Below, in pieces: positions 24,935 through 34,077 of a DNA stretch of 64,000 nucleotides. The position numbers and the translations under genes are program-made. This stretch comes from an uncultured Lachnospiraceae bacterium (GTDB taxonomy: Bacteria > Bacillota > Clostridia > Lachnospirales > Lachnospiraceae): contig CAJUKV010000003.1 of assembly GCA_910587305.1 (NCBI GenBank), positions 72,822-136,821 of the forward strand, in the 5' to 3' direction. Each line of letters begins with the position of its first letter. The stretch's first letter is position 1. The notes beneath the pieces were generated by a model. That model did not search any database. It was not told the DNA's origin and saw only the letters and a list, made by a program, of their open reading frames with translations.

Positions 24935-25907
24935 GGTATTTTTATTAAAGGACATTGCTGATATAACCTATGGAAATAAGTTCGACCTGCAAAATATGAC
25001 TTTTGATATTCCAACGGTTAATTTTATTTCCAGGACCGGCCATAACAATGGCGTGTCTGCAAAAGTAGACAAAATTAACCATATTGAGCCATATCCCGGC
25101 GGCTGCCTGACAATTGCGCTGGGTGGTAGTATTGGTGCGGCATTTTATCAAAGAACCCCTTTTTATACCGCTCAAAATATTGCCGTAGTACAGTTTAAAG
25201 AGGCTGTTCCCTATCTGGCAAAATTATACTTGTGTCAGATAATAAAATATGAAGTAAAAAACAGGTTCCGGCCATTTGGCAGGGAGTTAAATCGTCACAT
25301 AAAAAAGGATTTTGGCGTGAGACTGCCATACAATGAGGATGGTTATCCTGATTGGGAATATATGGAAATCTTTATGAAGGGTTTAAAATATAAGCCTATA
25401 ACCACAAAAATAGAAAAGAAACGATCAGCTTTTTATACGGATACATGGGGAGAATATAAGTTAGATGACCTTTTTGTTTTTACGAAAGGAAAAAGATTGA
25501 CAAAGGAAGATATGTCTCCTGGCGATATAAATTTTTTAGGAGCCATCAGTGAAAGCAATGGAGTCCGGGAAAAAATCAAAACGGATTACTGCTGGGAACC
25601 AAATTGCATCACAGTTAATTATAACGGAAGTGTTGGAGAGGCTTTTTACCAGTCAAAACCATTTTGGGCGTCTGATGATGTGAATGTTTTATATGCAAGA
25701 GATTTCTGGAAAATGAACAAGTATATTGCGATGTTTCTCATAACGGTGATTAAAGCAAATAAATATCGTTTTGGATATGGAAGAAAATGGACTATGGAGA
25801 AAATGAAGGAGACAGTAATAAAATTACCAAGTCAGGAAGATGGGACACCAGACTTTATCTACATGGAAAAATATATAAAATCTTTACCTTACAGTGACAG
25901 AATTTAA
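24924..25907 (+). CDS. BcgI-like specificity (B/S) subunit
   Basis: This protein of about 327 residues starts at the ATG at 24924 (GAGGG eight bases upstream), or 24918. It overlaps the A subunit. It has two similar halves, each a target recognition domain: FLLKDIADITYGNKFD ... CLTIALGGSIGAAFYQ, then YKLDDLFVFTKGKRLTK ... CITVNYNGSVGEAFYQ. Each half ends with a conserved helix after LP..EDG.PD. This duplicated layout with conserved G-S-x-G-x-A-F-Y-Q is that of HsdS-like B subunits of BcgI-type enzymes. It reads a bipartite DNA sequence and directs both cleavage and methylation. The recognition sequence cannot be predicted. Confidence 0.85.
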   Translation: MKTRVFLLKDIADITYGNKFDLQNMTFDIPTVNFISRTGHNNGVSAKVDKINHIEPYPGGCLTIALGGSIGAAFYQRTPFYTAQNIAVVQFKEAVPYLAKLYLCQIIKYEVKNRFRPFGRELNRHIKKDFGVRLPYNEDGYPDWEYMEIFMKGLKYKPITTKIEKKRSAFYTDTWGEYKLDDLFVFTKGKRLTKEDMSPGDINFLGAISESNGVREKIKTDYCWEPNCITVNYNGSVGEAFYQSKPFWASDDVNVLYARDFWKMNKYIAMFLITVIKANKYRFGYGRKWTMEKMKETVIKLPSQEDGTPDFIYMEKYIKSLPYSDRI

Positions 25908-25909
25908 AC

Positions 25910-25957
25910 AATAAGGCGCTCCTCCCTATAAATCGGGGGCAACGCCTTATTTATTTT
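25910..25957 (+). terminator. Intrinsic terminator after the BcgI-like operon
   Basis: AATAAGGCG and CGCCTTATT form a perfect 9-bp stem with an inner CTCCC/GGGGG pair, two bases after the stop codon, followed by TTATTTTG. It may act in both directions, since an A-rich run precedes it. The following 25990-26035 is an inverted repeat rich in CAAGTG/CACTTG. Confidence 0.8.
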
Positions 25958-26041
25958 GTATTAAACGTAGCGTCTTGAATTGACTTTCTCGTCATTCTCC
26001 AAGTGCCTGCAAGCAGTCACTTGGCGCAGTGCCCGCGGTAA

Positions 26042-27328
26042 TTAATCCGTATAGTTGTATTTCCGTAAAACGCCTCCAAAAGCCAGACATATTACGGTTC
26101 CCACAACTCCAAGAAGAAACATCATCATGGCGGCTCCTGAGCCTTTTCCGCTGCCAAACAGGGTATGAAGAAGCCCGTCCGCAAGATCCGACGCCATAAC
26201 AGGCTCACAAATCTTATCCACCATAAAACCACCCAAAAATGTCCCCACCGGGATTGTAAAAAACTGCAGTGTATTTCTACAGGAATATACCCGCCCCTGC
26301 ATTCCGGCCGGAATCGTCTCCCTGAGAATCACATCAAGGTTTGCGCTCATAAAGGGCACCGGCAGCCACCCGATTATCTGTCCTATGCACCACAGCGTCG
26401 GCGTCCTGCCAAAAGCCAACAGATAATTTTCCGTTCCAAGGGAAAACAGCATGGTAAGATAAATAACGCGGATCCGATTTCGGGGTTTTGGCAGCATCGT
26501 CACAAGAAAGCTGCCTGTCAGCATTGCAATTCCCGCGCATGACGTCACAATCCCCAGAATCTTTTCTCCGCCGTTTTCCTTTGGCAGTATGAATGCCGGA
26601 AGAACCGCGTCAAATGCGGAAGCCACAAAATTTACGCCTGCGAGGAAAAGAATCAGCACGAGAATCAGATCATGTTCCCGCAAATACTTAAGACCGCTTT
26701 TGACCGAATCCAGGAGGGAAATTCCACTTTCCGTCTCTTCATCGGAAATAGCAGGGAGCTTTACCCAAAACAGTAATGCGCCAAAGGCTATTACAAAGGT
26801 AAGCAAGTCCACGCAAATTACACTTTCCATTCCGCCAAATGCAAATAAAGCCGTAGCAAAAACAGGATTCAAAATTGTGATAAGCGAGTTTGAAAAAGAT
26901 CGCATGCCGCTTGTTTTCTGATAATATTTCTTTGGCGTAATCATTGTCATTGCCACGTCGCTGGCAGGCTGCTGGATAGTGTTCATCAAACCGTTTATGA
27001 TATTTAAAACGTATATATGTACAGGTTTTAATAAATCTGTTTTCAGCAGCACTAAAACCATAATCGTGCAAAAGGCCGCGAATGTATCGCACACCAGCAT
27101 AACTTTTTTCTTATCCCACTTATCGCTCAGTGCCCCTGCAAAAATGCTCATCAGCACATAGGGCGCATAAGAGCATATGGATAAAAGCGCCGTCTGCAGA
27201 GCGGAACCTGTTTTCTCATAAATCCACAGAGTGAGCGCAAAGCTTGTCATTGCACTCCCTAACTGCGACAGGCTTTGGGTACTCCACAAAATGATAAACG
27301 TCTTTAAATCTTTTATTATATTTTTCAT
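26042..27328 (-). CDS. MFS efflux transporter (MFS_3 / macrolide-efflux-like)
   Basis: This 428-residue protein has twelve predicted helices. It begins with FIILWSTQSLSQLGSAMTSFAL, then ALQTALLSICSYAPYVLMSIFAGALSDKWDKKKVML in family order; this opening (W-x-x-Q-x-x-S-x-x-G) and the D-K-W-D-K-K loop are those of Mef/EntS-like exporters (PF05977 clan). Later segments include RSFSNSLITILNPVFA and VMASDLADGLLHTLFGSGKGSGAAMMMFLLG in the final loop and helix. It probably exports a drug or small metabolite by proton exchange. AAGGAGCAAAGTAAAAT precedes the start. Substrate is unknown. Confidence 0.83.
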   Translation of the reverse strand: MKNIIKDLKTFIILWSTQSLSQLGSAMTSFALTLWIYEKTGSALQTALLSICSYAPYVLMSIFAGALSDKWDKKKVMLVCDTFAAFCTIMVLVLLKTDLLKPVHIYVLNIINGLMNTIQQPASDVAMTMITPKKYYQKTSGMRSFSNSLITILNPVFATALFAFGGMESVICVDLLTFVIAFGALLFWVKLPAISDEETESGISLLDSVKSGLKYLREHDLILVLILFLAGVNFVASAFDAVLPAFILPKENGGEKILGIVTSCAGIAMLTGSFLVTMLPKPRNRIRVIYLTMLFSLGTENYLLAFGRTPTLWCIGQIIGWLPVPFMSANLDVILRETIPAGMQGRVYSCRNTLQFFTIPVGTFLGGFMVDKICEPVMASDLADGLLHTLFGSGKGSGAAMMMFLLGVVGTVICLAFGGVLRKYNYTD

Positions 27329-27595
27329 ATTTTACTTTGCTCCTTTGATTTTATTTTCATGAACCGTCAGGCATTCCGCCTTTGGCCCCACCGTTTATAA
27401 AAATCAGATGCAAAGTCCGAGGACATAGTCCGATAACTTATCCGGCAGCTTTATCTAAAAGCTGAGCCATTTGTATCTTTTCACTTTTAACTTTTACCTC
27501 CATGCAGCGTCCTCAAACCTTGCATGGAGCGTTTACAATGCAAATTACCATATTCCCCCTCCTGTCGGCAGCCCTCAAATAACATTTAAAATGCT
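27329..27595. other. Intergenic region with an inverted repeat, no gene seen
   Basis: The 267-bp gap upstream of the MFS gene contains the 8-bp inverted repeat TCCATGCA / TGCATGGA at 27499-27528, a possible terminator of the downstream-facing cysteine desulfidase gene. Nothing else was recognised. Confidence 0.4.
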
Positions 27596-28888
27596 TCATT
27601 GCGATCCTGCCTCTTTTTCCTGGTCAATCATGAGTTTTAAAATAGTCACATCCGTTGACTTCATGCCCACTCTTCCCACATATCCCATGTTTCGGATGGT
27701 ATCCTCCACATCATCCTGCACCAGCCCTTCCCCCGGCTTAAAGCAGTGGTCCGCATTTTCCAGCATATAAGCCATGATAGCCGCGTCCACGGAGGAAGCT
27801 ATTTTCGCCGCGCAGGAGGACTTCGCCCCGTCGCAGACCACTCCTCCCATGTTGGCGATGGTGTTGGTGATGGTTCGGGACACCGCCTCATAGTCCCCGC
27901 CGTACAGATAGGTGATGGCAGCGCCTGCGCCGCAGGCAGCGCTCACCGCACCGCAGTAGGCGGACAGGCTTCCAATATATTTCTTTTGATGGATGGCCAC
28001 CAGATTGCTTACCACCAGTGCCCGGTACATTTTTTCCTTTGGGGCCTTTAGCTCTTTAGCAAATTCGATTACGGGCAAAGAGCAGGTCATCCCCTGATTT
28101 CCGCTTCCGGAATTAATCACCACGGGCATGGGGCATCCGTTCATCCTGGCGTCCGACCCTGCCGCAGCCTTTGCCCTGGCCCTGACCTTGATATCATCCC
28201 CATAGGCGGCAAGCAGGGTTCTGCCCACCTCCGCGCCGTAATGGTTTTTTAAGCCTTCCTCCGAGATAGCCGTATTCATCTCCACCTGGCGGCCGATTAC
28301 CTCTTCAATGTCTTCCATCTTCACTTCTTCCGCAAAGGCCAGAATATCCTTCACATTCAGAAGCGCTTTCCCGTCCTCTTTCTTCCCGACGGCTTCCTCC
28401 TTCCCACATGAAAACAAAACCTCTCCGTCTTTTTCCACCCGTTCAACCCGGGTATGCTTTTCGGAAAGTATCACTTTCACAAGGTGGCCGTCCCCTCTCA
28501 TCTCAACACGGATATATAAGTTCTCCACTCCCTCTTCCAGGTGGCAGGTGCAAAAATGCTTTGCAAGAAGTTCTCTCGTTTTTTCCTGTGCTTCTTCCGT
28601 CACACCCTCAAGCACTTCCAGCTTTCTCTCCGGGCAGCCGCCCACCGCGCCCAACACCGCGGCGGCTTCTATTCCACGCATTCCCCCTGAATTCGGGACG
28701 GTCACGCTCTTTACATTCTTGATAATATTTCCGCTACAAAAAACATCCATATGCTCCGGCAGGGAGCCGAAAACCTTTCTTGCTATCGACGCTCCGTAGG
28801 CAAGGGCTATGGGCTCCGTACACCCCAGCGCCGGAACCAGCTCATCCCTTAAAATGCCCAAATAACTCTGATAAACCCTGTCATCCAT
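27596..28888 (-). CDS. UPF0597 / L-cysteine desulfidase family protein (CyuA-like)
   Basis: This 430-residue protein starts MDDRVYQSYLGILRDELVPALG with CTEPIALAYGAS, the hallmark of the UPF0597 family, whose members are iron-sulfur enzymes that split L-cysteine to pyruvate, ammonia and sulfide (CyuA/YhaM). Later motifs are SGGMRGIEAAAVLG, VINSGSGNQGMTCSLPV, YCGAVSAACGAGAA, TNTIANMGGVVCDGAK and SCAAKIASS, containing the likely cluster cysteines. The fold is shared with the serine dehydratase alpha subunit. Length is normal. GAAAGGAACGGAAGGC precedes the start. The aldo-keto reductase gene lies upstream on the same strand, 105 bp away. Confidence 0.88.
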   Translation of the reverse strand: MDDRVYQSYLGILRDELVPALGCTEPIALAYGASIARKVFGSLPEHMDVFCSGNIIKNVKSVTVPNSGGMRGIEAAAVLGAVGGCPERKLEVLEGVTEEAQEKTRELLAKHFCTCHLEEGVENLYIRVEMRGDGHLVKVILSEKHTRVERVEKDGEVLFSCGKEEAVGKKEDGKALLNVKDILAFAEEVKMEDIEEVIGRQVEMNTAISEEGLKNHYGAEVGRTLLAAYGDDIKVRARAKAAAGSDARMNGCPMPVVINSGSGNQGMTCSLPVIEFAKELKAPKEKMYRALVVSNLVAIHQKKYIGSLSAYCGAVSAACGAGAAITYLYGGDYEAVSRTITNTIANMGGVVCDGAKSSCAAKIASSVDAAIMAYMLENADHCFKPGEGLVQDDVEDTIRNMGYVGRVGMKSTDVTILKLMIDQEKEAGSQ

Positions 28889-28993
28889 GCCTTCCGTTCC
28901 TTTCTATATTCCTTCTGCCATAAGGTAATTGCAATACTCGTAAACCTACCTGAATATTCTCTCAACTTTTAATTTTGCAACTGCCACCTGGCT

Positions 28994-29911
28994 TTAAGGC
29001 AGCATCTTTCCTGCCGAAAGGTACATCTCATACCATTCGTCTCTGGTCAGACACACATCGGAAGCTTTGCTGATATCCTGCACTCTCCTGGTGCTGGTGC
29101 TCCCCACGATGGTCTGAATGTTAGCAGGGTGGCGCATAATCCATGCAACCGCAATCGCATTGGGGGTAACCTGGTATTTTTCCGCCAGACGGTCCATCAC
29201 TTTATTGAGCTCGGGGAATTTCTCGTTTCCGATAAACACGCCCTCAAACATTCCGTATTGGAACGGGGACCATGCCTGAACGGTCATTTTTTTCAGTCTG
29301 CAATACTCAATCACGCTGCCCTCCCGGCTGCACCCGGCGTCATTATGAATGTTCACATTCAGTCCGCCGTCAATGGTAGGGCAGTGCGCAACGGAAAACT
29401 GAATCTGGTTCACGCAGACGGGTTCCTCCAGGCAGCTGTTTAACAGTTCTATCTGCATGGGATTGTGGTTGCTGACGCCAAAGCAGCGCACCTTGCCCGC
29501 TTTTTTCAAGGCGGAGAAGGCTTCCGCAACTTCCTCCGGCTCCATCAGCGCGTCCGGGCGGTGCAGGAGCAAAATATCAATATAGTCGGTGTTAAGGCGC
29601 TTAAGGCTCCCGTCCACAGATTTCAGTATATGTTCTTTGGAAAAGTCATAGCAGACGCCAGGGCGGATTGCGCACTTGGTCTGAATGACCATCTTACTGC
29701 GGAGTTCAGGGGTCAGCACTTTCCCAAACTCGGCCTCCGCCTCTCCCCCCGCATAGATATCCGCATGGTCAAAAAAGTTGATACCCGCTTCCATGGAAAC
29801 GTCAATCAGCTCACGCACGGCTTTGCTGTCCTTAAGCCCTGTAAGCCGCATACATCCAAGTCCAATCGCCGAAGCCTCCGGCACGTTTTTGTTTATCTTT
29901 ATCATCTTCAT
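28994..29911 (-). CDS. Aldo/keto reductase (YcsN/YdhF-like)
   Basis: This 305-residue protein has the aldo-keto tetrad: FDHADIYAGG (Asp and Tyr), VIQTKCAIRPG (Lys) and ILLLHRPDALMEP (His). It continues RCFGVSNHNPMQIELL, and its C-terminus AIAVAWIMRHPANIQTIVGSTSTRRV carries the NADPH-binding Ser/Thr-Arg loop. YcsN/YdhF-type reductases have this length and pattern. It would reduce carbonyl compounds in the cytoplasm. TGAGGTAAATT is a moderate ribosome site. There is no clear pathway partner next to it. Confidence 0.88.
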   Translation of the reverse strand: MKMIKINKNVPEASAIGLGCMRLTGLKDSKAVRELIDVSMEAGINFFDHADIYAGGEAEAEFGKVLTPELRSKMVIQTKCAIRPGVCYDFSKEHILKSVDGSLKRLNTDYIDILLLHRPDALMEPEEVAEAFSALKKAGKVRCFGVSNHNPMQIELLNSCLEEPVCVNQIQFSVAHCPTIDGGLNVNIHNDAGCSREGSVIEYCRLKKMTVQAWSPFQYGMFEGVFIGNEKFPELNKVMDRLAEKYQVTPNAIAVAWIMRHPANIQTIVGSTSTRRVQDISKASDVCLTRDEWYEMYLSAGKMLP

Positions 29912-30065
29912 AATTTACCTCATTTCTGCGCGGCTTTTCTATCGCAAGCAACATGAGAAATTTCATTTTCGGCCTCTGCCAAACTGTTGCTTATCAGGTC
30001 TGCCAATACCGCGCGGACAACAAACCTGCAAATTCAACTTTTCTTTCTACTTTTCTTTTTACTTT

Positions 30066-31412
30066 TTACATTTCCCCAACCCAGCAATCAATCTTACGGA
30101 GCGCGTTCACATAAATGGAAACAGCCTTCAACAGGTTTTCCAAAACCTCCGTCTCGTCCGCCCCGTGACAGCTGCCATGACCTTCAGGCATCCCAAGGGG
30201 GGATAAATCTCTCTCCATCCCCGTCCCAAAAGCCACCGCGTTGGGAATATGACGGGCATATGTCCCGCCGCCCATAACATAAGGCTCCCCGGTCAGTCCT
30301 GTTTCTTCCCGCCATGCATCCATTAAAAGTTCTACAAAAGGATGATCCTTTTCCATGTAATAGGGCCTGCTGTCGCTGTACTCCTTCACGGCAAAGCCCG
30401 CTTTTTCGGCTTCCCCCCGAAGCTTTGGAAGGAAATCGTCTACTTTTATGGTGACGGGATAGCGGATGTCCAGTGTCAGATTGATCTTCCCTTCTTCCAG
30501 AGAAAGTACGCCGGCGTTGCAGGTCAGCCTTCCCGAAATTTCATCCTCGCAGGCAATCCCAATCTTCTCTCCATATCCGTTACTTCCCGCTTTGTACAAA
30601 AAGTTCACTGCCTTTTCTAACGTTTCCGGCAATTCATATTCTTTCATCTTTTCCGCCAAAATGCCAATGGCGTTTACAGTCCCTTCGGGAGACGCCGCGT
30701 GGCCGCCGATTCCCTCCGCACTGATGTTTACCATTTCCCCTTCTATGAGCAGTCCGGCTCCGGCAAAGTCCGGCACGCTGTTGCAGACCACTCCGCCTTT
30801 CAGCTCCAAAAGCTCCCGGGACGCCTCCTTTCCTTCCAGGGTAATCCGGCAGATGCCCTTTTCCCCACAGCATACCGGGAAACCGCAGTCCGCCACGAAA
30901 GAATAGGCCGGCGCTTTGTTATGGCTAAGATAGTAAACCACGTCCCCCATTCCGCTTTCTTCCTGACAGCCAAAAATCTGTCTGACGCTAATATTCTTGA
31001 AAAGCTTTTTTTCCTCGCAATATTTCAGGGTGTAGTACACGGCAATCGCAGGCCCCTTGTTATCCTGCACGCCTCGCCCAATCAAAAACCCGTCCTTTGC
31101 GCTCATGGAAAAAGGAGGATACAGCCAGTCCTTACCGGCAGGCACCACGTCCAGGTGGCTCCAAATCCCAATCTCTTCTTTTCCTTCTCCCACCACCACG
31201 CTGCCGCAGTAGCCCTCATGGTCAAAGGCCACTATCTTGTCCCGCTTCGCATAGGAGAGCATCCTGTCAAGCGCCTCCCGGCACTTATCGCCAAAGGGCG
31301 CCGGCGACTGTTCCCTTTTCTTTTCCGCAATGCTTTCGACAGCCACCAGACCTCCGATATCCTCCACTATTTTTTCTTTCTGACTTTCCAGCCAGCGCCT
31401 TAAATCTTCCAT
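30066..31412 (-). CDS. Sapep/PepV-type dinuclear metal dipeptidase
   Basis: This protein of about 448 residues starts at the ATG at 31412 (a longer frame to 31484 is unsupported). It is an M20-family peptidase: SHLDVVPAGKDW with the first metal His and Asp, GRGVQDNKGP with the bridging Asp, FGCQEESGMGD with the catalytic and metal Glu pair, a middle dimerisation lid domain, and VMGGGTYARHIPNAVAFGTG near the end with the final His. The order matches Sapep/PepV, manganese- or zinc-dependent dipeptidases that clear dipeptides in the cytoplasm. Length is close to the family's 460-470. Confidence 0.9.
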   Translation of the reverse strand: MEDLRRWLESQKEKIVEDIGGLVAVESIAEKKREQSPAPFGDKCREALDRMLSYAKRDKIVAFDHEGYCGSVVVGEGKEEIGIWSHLDVVPAGKDWLYPPFSMSAKDGFLIGRGVQDNKGPAIAVYYTLKYCEEKKLFKNISVRQIFGCQEESGMGDVVYYLSHNKAPAYSFVADCGFPVCCGEKGICRITLEGKEASRELLELKGGVVCNSVPDFAGAGLLIEGEMVNISAEGIGGHAASPEGTVNAIGILAEKMKEYELPETLEKAVNFLYKAGSNGYGEKIGIACEDEISGRLTCNAGVLSLEEGKINLTLDIRYPVTIKVDDFLPKLRGEAEKAGFAVKEYSDSRPYYMEKDHPFVELLMDAWREETGLTGEPYVMGGGTYARHIPNAVAFGTGMERDLSPLGMPEGHGSCHGADETEVLENLLKAVSIYVNALRKIDCWVGEM

Positions 31413-31631
31413 TTCCCGATGTTCCTCACCTTTCTCCGGTTCCGGCCTTTTTATCCTTTGCAGGCAGCAGGCCGATACAACCAAATAACCTGCTTGTTTT
31501 CTCGATTGTACATGGCAAAAAGCCTCAATGCAGCCCTCTGCGCCTCCGTTTCTAAACTTGTATACTCAAAAAATGTCCTGAAAAATTTGCACAGGAACTT
31601 CAAGTACGAAACACTCGTCGGCCGCGATGCT

Positions 31632-33149
31632 TTATTCGCTTTCCTGCTCCCTCACATAAGTCCGGTATTTTTTTGGCGTCATGCCTGTCTCCTGTTTGAA
31701 AAAACGGATAAATTGCGAGGTATCGTTATAGCCTGTCATCAGGGCTACTTCCGTCACGGAAAAATTCTCCTTCTCCAGCAGCTCCCTTGCGTGCTCCATT
31801 CGAATCTGACGTAAAAACGCTGAAAAGCTGATTCCCTTCTTTTCCGCAAACAGGTGGCTTAAATAATCCTGGTTCATGAAAAGAACCTTCTCCGCCAACT
31901 CCTTTAAGGAGATATCCTGATTATAATACTCCATGGCATAATCCGTCAAAATATCTACTATTTCTTTTTTGTTTCCGCATGCCTTTGCTTTCATCCGGCA
32001 TATATTTCTACCGATGTTTAGCAGAAAACGCTCCATGTCTTCTAAGGATTCAAAGCGTAAGATACCCGCATGGCTTCTCTCAATGGCCTCTCCCTCCTGC
32101 CAGTTTTCCTCGATCGCCTGATAAAACAAAATTATAATTTTAGAATACAGCATCTCCAGGCATTCCGCCTTCACCGTTCCCAGTTCCCCAATTTCCTGAA
32201 AAAGGGTGCGGATAAGAGATGAAAAGCCTTTCTCATTTCTATTTTGCAATGCCTCCTGAATGGCATTTTCCATAGGTTTGGAAATAGAATACACAGAGGG
32301 GGATTCCTTTTTTAGTTTTTCCGCAAAAAAAATACCCTCGCCATATATCTTGTATTTCAAAGCTTCCCTTGCTTCCCGGTATGCGGCTCTTACCTTTCCC
32401 GCCTGTGTATAAGCCTCGCTCACTCCCATACTTACCGGATACCCCTTTTCGCTCATCAGCTTGCAAAGCTTTCTCCAAAAAAAACTATTCCTCTGATCCG
32501 GTACCGTCACCAGCGCCCAGATATCAAAATCCATTTCCAGGAAGCGGAACTCGTTCCAAAATGCGTTCCCATAGATTTCTTCTATCTCCGCTAAAAAATC
32601 CTGACGCTCCGGCTTTTTATCACGAAACCGCACTGCCGTAATCTGGTAGTCATGATATATCTTACGGAACATGCTTTCTTCCACAAAACCGGAATAGCTT
32701 TCTTTTCTAATACTGTTGGCAATAAATTGTGTGACAATATCCTGGCCGGTGATCAGGGCTTCCTTTTTTTCATCCCGGTTCTTGCGCACAAACTTATCCA
32801 GGCATTGCCTGAGCGTCTCGTTCTCAATGGGCTTTAACAGGTAACCGGACGCCCCGTGGGTCAGAGCGGAGCGCGCATACTCAAAGTCCGAATAAGCGCT
32901 GATAATTACTACCTGGGTCCGCATATCCTCTTCCCGTATTTTTTCAAGCAGCTTAAGACCGTCCATCTTTGGCATACGGATATCCGTTATCACCAGTTCC
33001 GGCCTATATTCTTTAAAAAGCGTCTCTCCTTCCTCTCCGTTAGAAGCCTGCCAAATCCGGAACTGTCCCTGGGTGTCGTACTCCTTGATCTGCTTTATCA
33101 AAGATTCTCTTGCATACAATTCATCCTCCACTACCAGTATCTTAACCAT
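31632..33149 (-). CDS. YesN-type response regulator with AraC DNA-binding domain
   Basis: This 505-residue protein starts at the ATG at 33149 after AAAGGAGGTGC; the frame to 33200 is not used. The receiver domain (1-120) has acidic pair EDE near residue 8-10, phosphoacceptor Asp 56 in VITDIRMP, IISAYSDFEYAR and GYLLKPIE with Lys. A long linker domain follows. The C-terminal AraC HTH pair has DISLKELAEKVLFMNQDYLSHLF and ENFSVTEVALMTGYNDTSQFIRFFKQETGMTP in family positions. Its partner is the YesM-like kinase at 38060, separated by the ABC operon it most likely controls. Confidence 0.9.
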   Translation of the reverse strand: MVKILVVEDELYARESLIKQIKEYDTQGQFRIWQASNGEEGETLFKEYRPELVITDIRMPKMDGLKLLEKIREEDMRTQVVIISAYSDFEYARSALTHGASGYLLKPIENETLRQCLDKFVRKNRDEKKEALITGQDIVTQFIANSIRKESYSGFVEESMFRKIYHDYQITAVRFRDKKPERQDFLAEIEEIYGNAFWNEFRFLEMDFDIWALVTVPDQRNSFFWRKLCKLMSEKGYPVSMGVSEAYTQAGKVRAAYREAREALKYKIYGEGIFFAEKLKKESPSVYSISKPMENAIQEALQNRNEKGFSSLIRTLFQEIGELGTVKAECLEMLYSKIIILFYQAIEENWQEGEAIERSHAGILRFESLEDMERFLLNIGRNICRMKAKACGNKKEIVDILTDYAMEYYNQDISLKELAEKVLFMNQDYLSHLFAEKKGISFSAFLRQIRMEHARELLEKENFSVTEVALMTGYNDTSQFIRFFKQETGMTPKKYRTYVREQESE

Positions 33150-33237
33150 TAAGCACCTCCTTTGGGAATGCACAGGCTTTCCTAATACCGCCGCTTTCAC
33201 GCATTACTACCGGCGGCCGGCTCACCGCTATGTTTAT

Positions 33238-34077
33238 TCAACCTTTCACAGAGCCTGCTGTCAATCCTTTAATTATATATTTTTGCCCCAGACAGTAAAT
33301 AATAAGCATTGGAAGCATCGCCAGAAGGTAAGCCGAAAATGCCAGCGTATAATTAAACGAATACTCTGTCTTAAAGTTATACTGAAATAGTGGAAGTGTC
33401 CAGATATTTTGTGTCCTGTTCAGTATCAGCAAAGGCAGCATAAAGTCATTCCATATCCATAAAGTATCCATAATCAGCAATGTGGAAATCATGGGCTTTA
33501 CTAACGGCAGCACAATTCTCACATAGGTCTGGAACACACTGCATCCGTCAATCTGCGCAGATTCTTCTATTTCATAGGGTAATCCCCTGATATAATTTAC
33601 AAACAAAAATACCCCCTGGGTTAGGCTGAACGCCGCGTAAAGCACAATAAGGCCCTCATGGTTTAACAAGTTTAATCTGGTCATCATCTTTGTAACCGGG
33701 AGCATGATAACCTGGGAGGGAATAAAAAGTCCCATCAACAGGTAAAAGTACACCGCCTTATAATATTTCCGTTCAAAATTCCGGGCAATGGCATAAGAGA
33801 CGGAGGGAACAAAAATTAAAATCAGCGCTACCGATATCACGGTTATCTTCAAAGAGTTGCGCAGAAAAATCCAGTAATTGCTGTTGGTAAACAGCTCGAT
33901 AAAATTATCCGGCCTTAAAGTGGAAGGAAGGGCAAAAAAGTTTCTTCCTGCCTCCTCAAGGCTCTTAAAAGAGTTGATTACCACCAGATAAAGGGGAAAC
34001 AAAATAAGCGTCAGGCCGCAGGCTAAAAGGATATTGCGAAAAAATTTCCATACCGATGCATCACTTTTCACTTTCAT
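33238..34077 (-). CDS. Sugar ABC transporter permease, MalG-type
   Basis: This 279-residue protein has six predicted helices, the N-terminal LACGLTLILFPLYLVVINSFKS, and the EAA-loop ESAQIDGCSVFQTYVRIVLPL (about 185-205), with the C-terminal WIWNDFMLPLLIL characteristic of carbohydrate CUT1 inner permeases. It overlaps the upstream permease gene by four bases and ends 89 bp before the response regulator. No ATPase gene lies in the locus, so a shared MsmK-like ATPase elsewhere is expected. Confidence 0.92.
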   Translation of the reverse strand: MKVKSDASVWKFFRNILLACGLTLILFPLYLVVINSFKSLEEAGRNFFALPSTLRPDNFIELFTNSNYWIFLRNSLKITVISVALILIFVPSVSYAIARNFERKYYKAVYFYLLMGLFIPSQVIMLPVTKMMTRLNLLNHEGLIVLYAAFSLTQGVFLFVNYIRGLPYEIEESAQIDGCSVFQTYVRIVLPLVKPMISTLLIMDTLWIWNDFMLPLLILNRTQNIWTLPLFQYNFKTEYSFNYTLAFSAYLLAMLPMLIIYCLGQKYIIKGLTAGSVKG

